A stretch of 64,000 nucleotides of DNA, taken from contig BNXH01000001.1 in NCBI GenBank assembly GCA_025999435.1, forward strand, positions 19,391 to 83,390, in the 5' to 3' direction. Position numbers and translations under genes: made by a program. Below are positions 44,466 to 53,082 of the stretch, one piece after another; the first letter of the stretch is position 1; each line of letters opens with the position of its first letter. The notes beneath the pieces were generated by a model, which saw only the letters and a program-made list of their open reading frames with translations, did no database searches and was not told the DNA's origin. Source of the stretch: Bacteroidia bacterium. GTDB taxonomy: Bacteria > Bacteroidota > Bacteroidia > Bacteroidales > Dysgonomonadaceae.

Positions 44466-45522
44466 GTTTATATATTTTATCATTAAACTCTTCCTCTTTA
44501 TCAACAAATGCCACCTCAATAGGTAAATAATATAGATTCGTTTTTATATCCTCATCTATATCATTTCTTAAAACCAAACGGGTAGCATCTTTTTCAGTAA
44601 CCAATATCAATTTGTTTTCTGACGTTATATTTCTGAATTCACTCGTAATATGTCTTATATCTTTTGCCTTAAAATTATAATGATCTGAATATACGAGAGT
44701 TTGCACCTTATCTGTATATTCTGACAACTTATCAATGATCATGTCGGGCGACGCTATACCTGTGACCAGTAAAATAGATTTTGCAAACAAATTATCCAAA
44801 GATAATTCTTTATTCTCATTTGCAAAAACAGGTTTTAAAGCCTTGTACACAAGTGTAGTAAAATATAAGCCCTGATAAGGAAAAACATTTATATCATGAG
44901 AAATAATACGGTAATCGATAGGTTGTAAACCTAACGGACATTTGGTTACGATGATAATATTCGCATTGATCATTGCCGAAGCAGGCTCTCTCAAACGACC
45001 GGCAGGTAACAATACATCGTCATATACAGGCCTGTTGAAATCGGAAAGTAAAATAGTATAAGAAGGCTTTACATACCTGTGTTGGAAAGCATCGTCAAGC
45101 AAAATTATTTCAGGAGGATTTTCCAGAGATAACAGTTCTTTTATGCCTCTTCTTCTATTGCCATCGACAGCAACGATTGTATCCGGAAATTTTTGCTTTA
45201 TCTGAAACGATTCATCGCCTATTTCCCTACTGGTAGAGTCGATTGTAGCGAGAACAAAACCTTTTGATTTTCGTTTGTATCCTCTACTCAACACCCCTAC
45301 CCTATATTTTTGTTGTAGTAATTTTATTAGAAGTTCGGTATGCGGGGTTTTTCCTGTTCCACCTACCGTAATATTACCTATACAAATAACAGGAACATCA
45401 AATTCTTCGTGTTTTAACAGGCCCCAATCGAAAAATTTATTCCTGATATATACAATAAACCCGTACAACCATGACAATGGTAATAACCACTTATTGATGT
45501 GTACGGGTTTATTATTTATCAT
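44422..45522 (-). CDS. lpxK: Tetraacyldisaccharide 4'-kinase
   Basis: A 366-residue LpxK, the inner-membrane kinase that phosphorylates the 4' position of the lipid A precursor. Walker A is GGTGKT (54-59) in CIGNITVGGTGKTPHTE. Also visible: SRGYKRKSKG, GDESFQIKQKFP, LLDDAFQHRYV and PAGRLREP. An N-terminal hydrophobic segment (12-27) anchors it. It lies 6 bp after sppA and overlaps punA by 44 bp. Confidence 0.93.
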   Translation of the reverse strand: MINNKPVHINKWLLPLSWLYGFIVYIRNKFFDWGLLKHEEFDVPVICIGNITVGGTGKTPHTELLIKLLQQKYRVGVLSRGYKRKSKGFVLATIDSTSREIGDESFQIKQKFPDTIVAVDGNRRRGIKELLSLENPPEIILLDDAFQHRYVKPSYTILLSDFNRPVYDDVLLPAGRLREPASAMINANIIIVTKCPLGLQPIDYRIISHDINVFPYQGLYFTTLVYKALKPVFANENKELSLDNLFAKSILLVTGIASPDMIIDKLSEYTDKVQTLVYSDHYNFKAKDIRHITSEFRNITSENKLILVTEKDATRLVLRNDIDEDIKTNLYYLPIEVAFVDKEEEFNDKIYKHVRENKGNRIIYKK

Positions 45523-45528
45523 TATATC

Positions 45529-47280
45529 TTATCTGACATTAATATCATAAGGCATACGTGCCTGAACAAAATCTTGTTCTTTAATCTCTTTTATCGTTTT
45601 AAAAATCTGGTAATCGTTACCCAAATATTCTTTTAAGGCTTTGGTTGTGAGTTCTTCTTTCTGATTATTAAACAAATTAGCCCAGAAATCTTCCTTTTTA
45701 GGGAAACTACGCAAACCATAATCTTCTAATTTTGCCAATTTAGCAGCTTCTGCTATTGCAGTATCCAGATTTCCCAAAGCATCCACAAGACCTATTTTCA
45801 ACGCTTGCGCTCCTGTCCATACACGTCCCTGAGCTATCAGATCAAGAGAATCTTTAGGTATTCCGCGTCCATCCGAACAGCGTGTTAAAAACAAATCATA
45901 CCCGCGTTCTATATAGTTTTGCATAGCAGCTTTTTCATCTTCTCTCATCGGACGATTAGCATCTCCAAAATCAGCCATTTTATTTGTCTTCACATTATCA
46001 TAAGACAATCCGACTTTTTTAGTTATCCCCTCAAAGTTAGGAAACATACCGAATATGCCAATAGATCCGGTTAATGTATTTGGCTGTGCAATAATTTTAG
46101 ACGCGTTACATGAGATATAATATCCTCCCGATGCAGCATAATCGCCCATAGATACTACTACCGGTTTCTTTTCTTTCAAATCGGAAATGGCTTTCCATAT
46201 TTGTTCTGATGCATAAGCGCTTCCTCCGGGAGAATTAACACGGAAAACAACAGCTTTTATCTTATCATTGTTCTTCAGTTTTTCTATCTCTTTTACAAAT
46301 CTCTTATCTGTTATACCTTCCTTAGACGATCCGTTAGTGATAGAACCCTCGGCATAAAGAACGGCTATTATGTCCTCCGATTTACTTGGCTTTTTAAACT
46401 CTACTGTAGTCATATCTTTGATAGATGCAAAACGGACATCTTTTACTTCTTCTACGCCTACTAATGTTTTTATATATTCTTTGACAGCCGGTTCATACAA
46501 TAATGTATCCAATAAACCATCTTGTACACATATCTCAGGTTTTCTGAAAAGGGCAAGAGAATCTGTAATTAAATTTATCTTTTCAACAGACATCTTTCTC
46601 GATTCTGATATATCGCTTGTGATAGTAGACCACATATCATTAAGAAACGACGTTACCTGTTCACGGTTAGCATCACTCATTTTATCAAGCATAAAAGGTT
46701 CTACAGCCGATTTGAATGTACCTACCTTAAATATCTGCATCTCTATACCAATTTTATCAAGTAACCCTTTATAGAAAGTGGGAGAAACAGAAAGCCCGTG
46801 TAAATCGAGATTACCCTGAGGGTTCATTATTATTTTATCAGCTACCGAAGAGAGATAATAACATCCTTGCAGATATGTATCACTATAAGCAACAATAAAT
46901 TTCCCGCTCGATTTGAAATCTGCAAGCTGATCACGTATCTCTTTCAAAGAAGCGCTTGAAGCAGAAACCATACCTGCATCGATATATATTCCTTTTATTT
47001 TATCGTTTTCTTTTGCCTTCTTTATAGATGCGAGAACATCGTCTAATCCTATCTGATCTGCTTCACTTAATCCTAACATTTCCATGAGTGGATTAGAATC
47101 AGCTCTTTCAACTAAAACACCCTCAAGCTTTAATGTTAAAACAGTGTTATCTTTTAAATTATATTTTTCGTCAGAACCTAATGACATGGCCATCAAAGCA
47201 ATAACACCTATCAAAATAAATATTCCGATGACGATAAAACATCCCAGAATAGAAGCTAATAAACTTTTAAAGAAATTCAT
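45529..47280 (-). CDS. sppA: Signal peptide peptidase SppA, 67K type
   Basis: A 583-residue membrane protease that degrades signal peptides after cleavage. One N-terminal transmembrane helix is followed by two tandem protease-like domains. The lysine of the dyad is in GTFKSAVEPF (first domain) and the serine in MGDYAASGGYYIS (second domain), as in E. coli SppA. It starts a minus-strand unit sppA-lpxK-punA leading away from the putative origin. Confidence 0.93.
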   Translation of the reverse strand: MNFFKSLLASILGCFIVIGIFILIGVIALMAMSLGSDEKYNLKDNTVLTLKLEGVLVERADSNPLMEMLGLSEADQIGLDDVLASIKKAKENDKIKGIYIDAGMVSASSASLKEIRDQLADFKSSGKFIVAYSDTYLQGCYYLSSVADKIIMNPQGNLDLHGLSVSPTFYKGLLDKIGIEMQIFKVGTFKSAVEPFMLDKMSDANREQVTSFLNDMWSTITSDISESRKMSVEKINLITDSLALFRKPEICVQDGLLDTLLYEPAVKEYIKTLVGVEEVKDVRFASIKDMTTVEFKKPSKSEDIIAVLYAEGSITNGSSKEGITDKRFVKEIEKLKNNDKIKAVVFRVNSPGGSAYASEQIWKAISDLKEKKPVVVSMGDYAASGGYYISCNASKIIAQPNTLTGSIGIFGMFPNFEGITKKVGLSYDNVKTNKMADFGDANRPMREDEKAAMQNYIERGYDLFLTRCSDGRGIPKDSLDLIAQGRVWTGAQALKIGLVDALGNLDTAIAEAAKLAKLEDYGLRSFPKKEDFWANLFNNQKEELTTKALKEYLGNDYQIFKTIKEIKEQDFVQARMPYDINVR

Positions 47281-47308
47281 TTTTTACTCTTTTATATTAA
47301 CTAATCAA

Positions 47309-47316
47309 CAAAATTA
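47309..47316 (-). promoter_or_regulatory. Putative -7 box of sppA
   Basis: TAATTTTG on the minus strand fits TAnnTTTG, 28 bp upstream of the ATG. No clear -33 box. Confidence 0.35.
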
Positions 47317-47416
47317 TATATTTATCTGTAAATATGCTATTTAAAACATATATAAAATAAGTCGCACAAAGAGAAATAAAATCACAAACAACGTATTTTC
47401 ACTCATATATAATAAA

Positions 47417-47445
47417 ATAAGCTACCCAAAAAATGAGTAGCTTAT
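47417..47445 (-). terminator. Terminator after the small membrane-protein gene
   Basis: A 9-bp perfect stem (ATAAGCTAC with GTAGCTTAT) and an 11-nt loop, followed by a T-rich stretch on the minus strand. It supports transcription of the 47722-47465 gene. Confidence 0.65.
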
Positions 47446-47464
47446 ATATAAAATTGAAGCAGTT

Positions 47465-47722
47465 TTATTCAAAATACATTTTCCATAATAATGCAGGACT
47501 CCAAAAAGGATATTTTTTTAAGATATTCTCATTCGGATAAAAATTTCTCTTCTTTACATATATATAATCGGCTATTGGTTTATATATAAAGATGTAAATA
47601 CCTAGAAATATAACAAAAAATAGACTATTAGGATATACAAAATGGAAAAGAATAGTAGAAACACAGAATCCTATTATTAACACAGTAAAATACAATAATT
47701 TCATTTTAATCATATTTTTCAT
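47465..47722 (-). CDS. Small two-helix membrane protein, unrecognised
   Basis: 85 residues. Two hydrophobic stretches (about 9-27 and 33-49) predict an integral membrane hairpin, followed by a basic, aromatic C-terminal tail. I recognise no family. A terminator hairpin 20 bp downstream argues that it is a real gene, but no good promoter is seen. It lies between sppA and the origin candidate. Confidence 0.45.
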   Translation of the reverse strand: MKNMIKMKLLYFTVLIIGFCVSTILFHFVYPNSLFFVIFLGIYIFIYKPIADYIYVKKRNFYPNENILKKYPFWSPALLWKMYFE

Positions 47723-47782
47723 TATAAAGTTAAACTTTTAAATTAAGTAATGGAAAGTATTTATTACAACATAATTTTCGTT

Positions 47783-47863
47783 TTTGTCATGCTGAGGAAC
47801 GAAGCATCTCTTGTCAGTTCCGCTTTTAAGGAACAAGATCCTTCGTGCCTCAGGATGACAAAG
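47783..47863. repeat. REP-type inverted repeat, TTTGTCAT family
   Basis: TTTGTCATGCTGAGGAACGA at one end and TGCCTCAGGATGACAAAG at the other form a palindrome of about 80 bp at the left edge of the AT-rich origin candidate. Confidence 0.7.
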
Positions 47864-47879
47864 AGAATGTTGCATTAAT

Positions 47880-48468
47880 TATCATAGATTACTTAAAGAT
47901 TTATTTAGTTTGTGATACGTATTTGATGTAAAGATGAAGAAGAAGAATGAAAGAAACAATATATTCAGAGCCTCATATAGATTTTTATTAATATTAAAAA
48001 TATTAAAATATTGATTATAAATATATTATAAATTACATCATATAGATTTTTCTTTGTTGATAACCTTGTTGATAACTGTTGAAACAATTTAAAAGAAACA
48101 ATATTGTTTTCCGTATTAAAACAACATATATAAAATTTACAGTTATAAACAATTAAAAACAGACCTTATTTATAATTGATATTTGAAAGAGTTATAAACA
48201 TCAGGAAGAAAAGTGGGGTACAAATACTTTTCAACACCATGAGTTTTCAACACTATTTTAATAAAGTATATAATAAGCTTTATATAAATAATTTATATAT
48301 TTTTGTTTCTTTTAATAACCTGAATATATAAGATAATAAGATTTTAAAAATAGAATATGCAAGTATTTCCTTTACAAATAATAAACAGTATTAACAGGCT
48401 ATTACGATCACTATATTTTTTTAAAGTTCTAAAAAGAAATTAATATTAATATTATTTGATGATAAAAT
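47880..48468. other. Candidate chromosomal replication origin (oriC)
   Basis: About 590 bp, very AT-rich and without a gene. It carries clustered DnaA-box-like 9-mers: TGTTGATAA at 48055-48063 and 48067-48075, TGTTGAAAC at 48077-48085, TTATAAACA at 48143-48151 and 48192-48200, and TTTTCAACA at 48228-48236 and 48244-48252. The first three read in one direction and the other four in the opposite direction. A nearly pure A/T stretch (about 48253-48360) to the right could be the unwinding element. Most nearby genes point away on both sides. parS-like sites lie 9.5 kb to the left. dnaA is not adjacent, which is usual outside the classic arrangement. Confidence 0.6.
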
Positions 48469-49221
48469 ATGAACAAGAGAAAAAAGGTCTTCATTGTTTT
48501 ATTCATTATTTCCGTCATTTTTAATATAGCTCTTGCCGGATATGTAGCTTTAGATTATTATAGAAATAAAAGGAATAAAGATATATTTAAGCTCAATGCT
48601 TATGCTTGGATGAATAGCCAGCTTGAAATACCAAAATATGATGAAAATAGAGTCGTTTTTATTGGTAATTCTATTACAGAAAACTGGATACATTTACGAT
48701 ATAAATTCTTTAGCGAAAATAACTATATATGTCGTGGAATAGGAGGTCAGACCAGTTCTTTGTTATTGCTTCGTTTTCGGCAAGATGTAATTGAATTGAA
48801 ACCGAAAGTAGTAGTCATAAACGCAGGAATAAATGATATAGCAGAGAATACAGGTACTTATGATCCTGATTTTACACTTGGTAATATAAAATCAATGGCC
48901 GAATTGGCTAAAATAAACAATATAAAAGTAATTTTATCATCTATATTACCATCTAATGGATATGGATGGAGAGGTGGCATAGAAAATATTCCTGAAAAAA
49001 TAAATCAACTTAACGACAAGATAAAGTCTTATGCTCAGGAAAATGGTTTTTATTATGTAGATTATAATACTCCTATGAAAGCTGAGGATAGTAGTCTGAA
49101 AGCCTCATATACCTTCGATGGTTTACATCCTAACGAGGATGGGTACATAGTGATGGAAACTCTTGTTCAGAATGCAATAAATAGTATTTTAAATGATTCA
49201 CAAACTACAAAAAACGAATAA
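48469..49221 (+). CDS. Membrane-anchored SGNH/GDSL hydrolase
   Basis: 250 residues with an uncleaved-looking N-terminal helix (about 6-27) and no lipobox. SGNH blocks: VVFIGNSITENW (block I Ser), GIGGQTSSLLLLRFRQDV (block II Gly), INAGINDIAENTG (block III Asn) and DGLHPNEDGY (block V Asp/His). Such esterases deacylate glycans or lipids in the envelope. It is paired with a close homologue 24 bp downstream, which is secreted rather than anchored. Confidence 0.85.
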   Translation: MNKRKKVFIVLFIISVIFNIALAGYVALDYYRNKRNKDIFKLNAYAWMNSQLEIPKYDENRVVFIGNSITENWIHLRYKFFSENNYICRGIGGQTSSLLLLRFRQDVIELKPKVVVINAGINDIAENTGTYDPDFTLGNIKSMAELAKINNIKVILSSILPSNGYGWRGGIENIPEKINQLNDKIKSYAQENGFYYVDYNTPMKAEDSSLKASYTFDGLHPNEDGYIVMETLVQNAINSILNDSQTTKNE

Positions 49222-49245
49222 TATATACATTTAAATTTTTAATAT

Positions 49246-49935
49246 ATGAAAAGATTTATATTTGTTACTTTTTTAATTTCTTTTACCGGCTTATTTTGTA
49301 ATGCTCAGAAATTTAATGAATTAATTAACTTGCAGAGATACGAAAAAGCGAATGCTGAACTACCATTACCTGTTAAGGGTGAAAAGAGAGTTGTATTTAT
49401 TGGTAATTCTATCACTCAGGGATGGGTGAGCCAACGTCCTGATTTTTTCCAATCTAATAACTATGTGGGCCGTGGAATAAGTGGGCAGACAAGCCCTCAG
49501 TTACTGTCTCGTTTTCGTCAGGATGTACTCAATCTTAAACCTGTTGCAGTTGTTATTAATATTGGTACTAATGATATAGCAGAAAATACAGGTAGTTACG
49601 ATCCTGCTTTTACGTTAGGTAACATTATGTCTATGGCTGAACTTGCTAAAGCAAACGGTATAAAAGTTATTCTGTCTTCGGTACTGCCCGTTGGTGAATA
49701 TCCATGGAGAAAAGAAATAAAAGATGTACCGGATAAAATTGAAGCTCTAAATGCAGGTATCAAAGCATATGCGAAGAAAAATAAGTTTGCTTATATAGAT
49801 TATTATGCTGTGATGCACGATGAAAATAGGGCTCTTATTAGCAGTTATGGTAAAGACGGTGTCCATCCTACCGATGAAGGATATGCCATAATGGAAAAAG
49901 TAGCGAAAGAGGTAATAGATAAAGTGATAAAATGA
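49246..49935 (+). CDS. Secreted SGNH/GDSL hydrolase
   Basis: 229 residues with a cleavable signal peptide (FVTFLISFTGLFCNAQ). The SGNH blocks are VVFIGNSITQGW, GISGQTSPQLLSRFRQDV, INIGTNDIAENTG and DGVHPTDEGY. It is clearly paralogous to the preceding gene, sharing most of the motif-flanking sequence. The likely role is acyl-ester hydrolysis on an extracytoplasmic glycan; the substrate is unproven. Confidence 0.87.
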   Translation: MKRFIFVTFLISFTGLFCNAQKFNELINLQRYEKANAELPLPVKGEKRVVFIGNSITQGWVSQRPDFFQSNNYVGRGISGQTSPQLLSRFRQDVLNLKPVAVVINIGTNDIAENTGSYDPAFTLGNIMSMAELAKANGIKVILSSVLPVGEYPWRKEIKDVPDKIEALNAGIKAYAKKNKFAYIDYYAVMHDENRALISSYGKDGVHPTDEGYAIMEKVAKEVIDKVIK

Positions 49936-49994
49936 AGTTTGAAGAAAGATACAAAATTGAAAGCTTAAAACAATGAAAATCAGGTAACTAATTA

Positions 49995-50966
49995 TCAATA
50001 AGCTCTTTCCACAATATAATCCACTGTTGTTTCTAAGGCTTCGCGTATTTCTATATTAGCTATCGTTTTTATTAATTCTTCGGCTTGATTTTTGAGTTCT
50101 TTTATTTTTTTGTATGCGTAATCAATACCTCCATTATTTTTTGCGTAATCTATAAGTTTTAGGATGTTATCGTTTGTATAATCGTATGAATATATAATAG
50201 AAAGTAATTCTTTTTTATCTTCTTCTGAAGCATTTTTCAGGCTATATAATAAAGGGAGTGTGATTTTTCCTTCCCGTATATCATTACCTGTTGGTTTACC
50301 TATAGCATCGGTAAAATAATCGAATATATCATCTTTAAGCTGAAAACATAATCCGAGCAACTCACCTAATTTAGTAAATTTACCGACTTCTTCTTCTGAA
50401 GCATTTACAGATATTGCTCCAATACGCATACATACCGACATAAGTGAGGCTGTTTTCTTTTTTATTACCTGAAAATATTCATCTTCATCCAATATTAATT
50501 CTTTTACTAAAGAAAGTTGATTAAGTTCTCCTTCAGCCAGGTCGCGGCCAAGATCGGATATATTCGATATAATTTCTATATTTCCGGTTATAACGCTTTT
50601 TATAAGAGCTGTGGAAAGAAAATAATCTCCGGCTAGAACAGCCATTTTATTATCATAAATGGCATTTAAAGAAGCAGTTCCCCTTCTTATTTTAGATTCA
50701 TCTACTACATCATCATGTATAAGAGAAGCAGTGTGTAATAACTCTATTGTAATAGCTGCATTATATGTAGTATTATTAATTTCTCCACAGGCTTTTGCAG
50801 CAAGTAACAATAAAATAGGACGTATTCTTTTCCCGTCCGACTTCATTATATAATCTATTATTTCCTGAATTCTTATATTCTTACAAAAAACAGATTCTTT
50901 GTAAAATGAATTAAATATCTCCAGTTCACTTGCTACAGGTTTAGCTATTAAAAGCTTTTTATCCAT
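49995..50966 (-). CDS. Polyprenyl diphosphate synthase
   Basis: A 323-residue trans-prenyltransferase. The first aspartate-rich motif is HDDVVDESKIRRG and the second is QLKDDIFDYF; GKRIRP near the N-terminus binds diphosphate. It most resembles long-chain (octaprenyl-type) synthases that supply menaquinone side chains, but chain length cannot be read with certainty. A -7 box TAAATTTG is on the minus strand at 50988-50995. Confidence 0.87.
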   Translation of the reverse strand: MDKKLLIAKPVASELEIFNSFYKESVFCKNIRIQEIIDYIMKSDGKRIRPILLLLAAKACGEINNTTYNAAITIELLHTASLIHDDVVDESKIRRGTASLNAIYDNKMAVLAGDYFLSTALIKSVITGNIEIISNISDLGRDLAEGELNQLSLVKELILDEDEYFQVIKKKTASLMSVCMRIGAISVNASEEEVGKFTKLGELLGLCFQLKDDIFDYFTDAIGKPTGNDIREGKITLPLLYSLKNASEEDKKELLSIIYSYDYTNDNILKLIDYAKNNGGIDYAYKKIKELKNQAEELIKTIANIEIREALETTVDYIVERAY

Positions 50967-50987
50967 ATTATCCTTTAGTTGAAATGC

Positions 50988-50995
50988 AAATTTAT
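50988..50995 (-). promoter_or_regulatory. -7 box of the polyprenyl synthase gene
   Basis: TAAATTTG on the minus strand, 21 bp upstream of the ATG. A TTG at 51011-51013 is 15 bp away, slightly closer than usual. Confidence 0.4.
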
Positions 50996-51227
50996 AAATA
51001 ATTCGGCTCTCAACCTTATATATCTGTATTTTTATAGGGCAATCGCACGAAAAAGTGAAAAATTAAAAATGAAGAAGAATGGCGCGAAGCGACAATATCA
51101 GTCAACAGTCAACAGTCAACAACTTGTATCTCGTATCTCGTCTACTCGTATCTTTTTAACTAAAAAGTAACAAACTTCTACAGTAAACAGTAGTCAGTAG
51201 TTAGTAGTCAGTAGTTAGTAGTCAGTC

Positions 51228-51472
51228 AACAACTTGTACCTCGTATCTCGTCTACTCGTATCTTTTTAACTAAAAAGTAACAAACTTCTACAGTTATTTT
51301 TAGCTGTTAGCCGATAGCTTTTAGCCGTTAGCCCCTTGCTCGCGCGGCTACCCTCTTTGTCATCCTGACCGCAGGGAAGGATCCCGATCCCCGGGAGACA
51401 GTAGATGCTTCCTGTCGTCAGCATGACAAACCGGAATTTAACTAAAAAGTAACAAACCTCCACAGTTAGCAG
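51228..51472 (+). repeat. Long direct repeat, copy B
   Basis: Matches 5907-6140 in the same orientation, with a few substitutions and a short extra GTTAGCCGATAGCTTTTAGC-like insertion. The copies are 45 kb apart and flank the whole central part of the window. Confidence 0.8.
51356..51430. repeat. REP-type inverted repeat, TTTGTCATCCTGA family
   Basis: Same palindrome as 6022-6096 with about five differences; ends TTTGTCATCCTGA and GTCAGCATGACAAA. Confidence 0.75.
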
Positions 51473-51754
51473 TCAATAGTGAACAACTTGTACCTCGTAT
51501 CTCGTCTACTCGTATCTTTTTAACTAAAATGTAACAAAACTCTACACTCAATTAGCCATTAGCCGTTAGCTTATAGCCTTTGCCGCTTCGCGCCATTGTT
51601 GACTGATAACTGTTGACTGATATTGTCGCTTCGCGCCATTTTCAAATTTTCAAATTCGCTAATTGTCTATTATAGATAAAACGAACGCCAAACAACGTTT
51701 CACTCTTCTATTCTTCATATACTCTATTAAAATCCAACAATTTTGTCCACATTT

Positions 51755-52747
51755 TTAGCAAAGCTGTTTATTTTTTTCTCTAGGGTCAAGACATATATAT
51801 GTCTCCGACCAAGGTATTTTATTTTTTAAGACACTATAGACAGTGCGAAGCATCTTATTAGAAACATTGTTCATAATCAGATAATGGGCTTTGCCCTCGA
51901 GTTTCTTTTTCTGGTAATACAACCGGTATTCTTTGTTATACTTTACGGCCGCTTTGGCTCCCATATATAGCAGGGTTTTGAGTTTTTTATCGGCAAAAGG
52001 GCTTGTTTTGGATTTACCCACCATCTTTCCCGAAGAATTTGGGAAGGGACAGACTCCGGCGTATGAAGCTGCCTTACGGGCAGAATCAATAACTTCAAAA
52101 TTACCGGTCTTTATCAGTAAATCCGTAGCTATTACCGGTCCTATGCCTTTTATGCTTGTGATGAGTTGATAGTTATCCCGCATGCAGGGATCAGCCTGTA
52201 TGAGCTTGTCTATCTCGGCATCGACTTCCGAAATCTCCTTGTTCAAACCCTCTATTACAGATTGTACATGGTTGTGTACGCTAATACTTTGCATAGGCTG
52301 GTACCCACACCCTTTGCGGCTGGTTAATAAAGCTTTCCGTGCTTTTACCAACTCCTGCCTGAGTGTATGGAGCCATTGGATTTCCTTGATTGTCTCAGGC
52401 CCATAGTTTGCCGCTTTCAGCTTGTCGTTAAAGCGTTCGCCATACTCCCTGAGCCTGAGGGCATCAACCTTGTCGCTCTTCCCTTTAGCAAGCCCCAGGC
52501 TATGCCTAACCGTATAGCCCGGTACAAGGCAAATAGTAATGCCTGCCTGATTGCACAAGTATAGGAGCATATCCCCGTATACTCCCGTATGTTCCGCGCA
52601 CAGGACACTCCCGGAAGGGATCCCTTCTAAAAACTTGGATATGCCCGCAAGATTATTTTTTATGATCCTGCTTGTTGCTTTTCCACTCCCGTCAAAAAAA
52701 TTCACATCAAATTTTTCCATTGATAAATCTATTCCGTATACTTGCAT
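51755..52747 (-). CDS. IS110-family transposase
   Basis: A 330-residue DEDD recombinase, about the family length. The RuvC-like N-terminal domain has GIDLS (Asp7), CAEHTG (Glu52) and KSDKVDALRL (Asp92/Asp95). The C-terminal Transposase_20 domain has IKGIGPVIATDLLIKTG, ARKAASYAGVCPFPNSSG and SPFADKKLKTLLYMGA, where the nucleophilic Ser is expected. IS110 enzymes integrate by means of a bridge RNA made from the element's own non-coding end. The gene is full length and looks intact. Confidence 0.93.
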   Translation of the reverse strand: MQVYGIDLSMEKFDVNFFDGSGKATSRIIKNNLAGISKFLEGIPSGSVLCAEHTGVYGDMLLYLCNQAGITICLVPGYTVRHSLGLAKGKSDKVDALRLREYGERFNDKLKAANYGPETIKEIQWLHTLRQELVKARKALLTSRKGCGYQPMQSISVHNHVQSVIEGLNKEISEVDAEIDKLIQADPCMRDNYQLITSIKGIGPVIATDLLIKTGNFEVIDSARKAASYAGVCPFPNSSGKMVGKSKTSPFADKKLKTLLYMGAKAAVKYNKEYRLYYQKKKLEGKAHYLIMNNVSNKMLRTVYSVLKNKIPWSETYICLDPREKNKQLC

Positions 52748-52925
52748 AATATATTATTTATTATGCTCCGCACCAAAGTGGCTAAAATCGTGATAATGGG
52801 TCCTGCCCTAAATACTCTCTGGCTTTTACCCTGGTAATCTGCTGTACTTAATATGAAGATTAGATCCTGTCTTTTTCTAATTAAAAGTTAATGCAGCAGA
52901 TGGAGCTTTTTTATCCAGGAAAGAT
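52748..52925 (-). ncRNA. Candidate bridge RNA of the IS110 element
   Basis: The non-coding segment upstream of the transposase contains nested complementary pairs: CCTGG (52830-52834) with CCAGG (52915-52919), ATCTGCTG (52837-52844) with CAGCAGAT (52894-52901), and ATTAGA (52859-52864) with TCTAAT (52876-52881). This makes a ~90-nt branched stem with internal loops, as expected of a bridge RNA. The position upstream of the gene fits the IS110 subgroup. Loop specificity was not worked out. Confidence 0.5.
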
Positions 52926-53082
52926 ATTCAATTTGGAGTTTCCTTTATCTTTCTTTTTTATAAAATACAAACTAACGATTTTTAATTCTTCATTTTTTTT
53001 GCGGTTGCCCTACATTTTAATCTATCACTTTGTAGTTCGTTGCTTTTTTGCGTAACTTGCCAAACATTTTTAATTTATTTCG

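Larger units (their letters stand above)
51720..52960 (-). mobile_element. IS110-family insertion sequence (approximate limits)
   Basis: A single transposase gene plus about 200 bp of structured non-coding DNA upstream of it. IS110 elements lack clear terminal inverted repeats, so the limits are estimates taken from where the surrounding island repeats resume on each side. It has inserted in the repeat island upstream of polA. Confidence 0.7.
51036..53013. repeat. Intergenic repeat island 2, containing the IS110 element
   Basis: About 2 kb bounded by inverted AGGGCAA motifs (51036-51042 and 53007-53013), each next to an A/T run and an AAATTAAAAAT-type stretch. The left 650 bp repeats much of island 1: AACTAAAAAGTAACAAAC motifs (near 51155, 51262, 51437, 51518), GTCAACAGT and AGTAGTCAGTAGTT tandem repeats, and the CTAATTGTCTATTATAGATA segment shared with 7300. 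The IS110-family gene occupies the right part. Confidence 0.7.

Noticed and set aside
51720-52960. Terminal inverted repeats of the IS110 element
   Set aside because: None found, as expected for this family. The AGGGCAA ends belong to the larger island, not to the IS.
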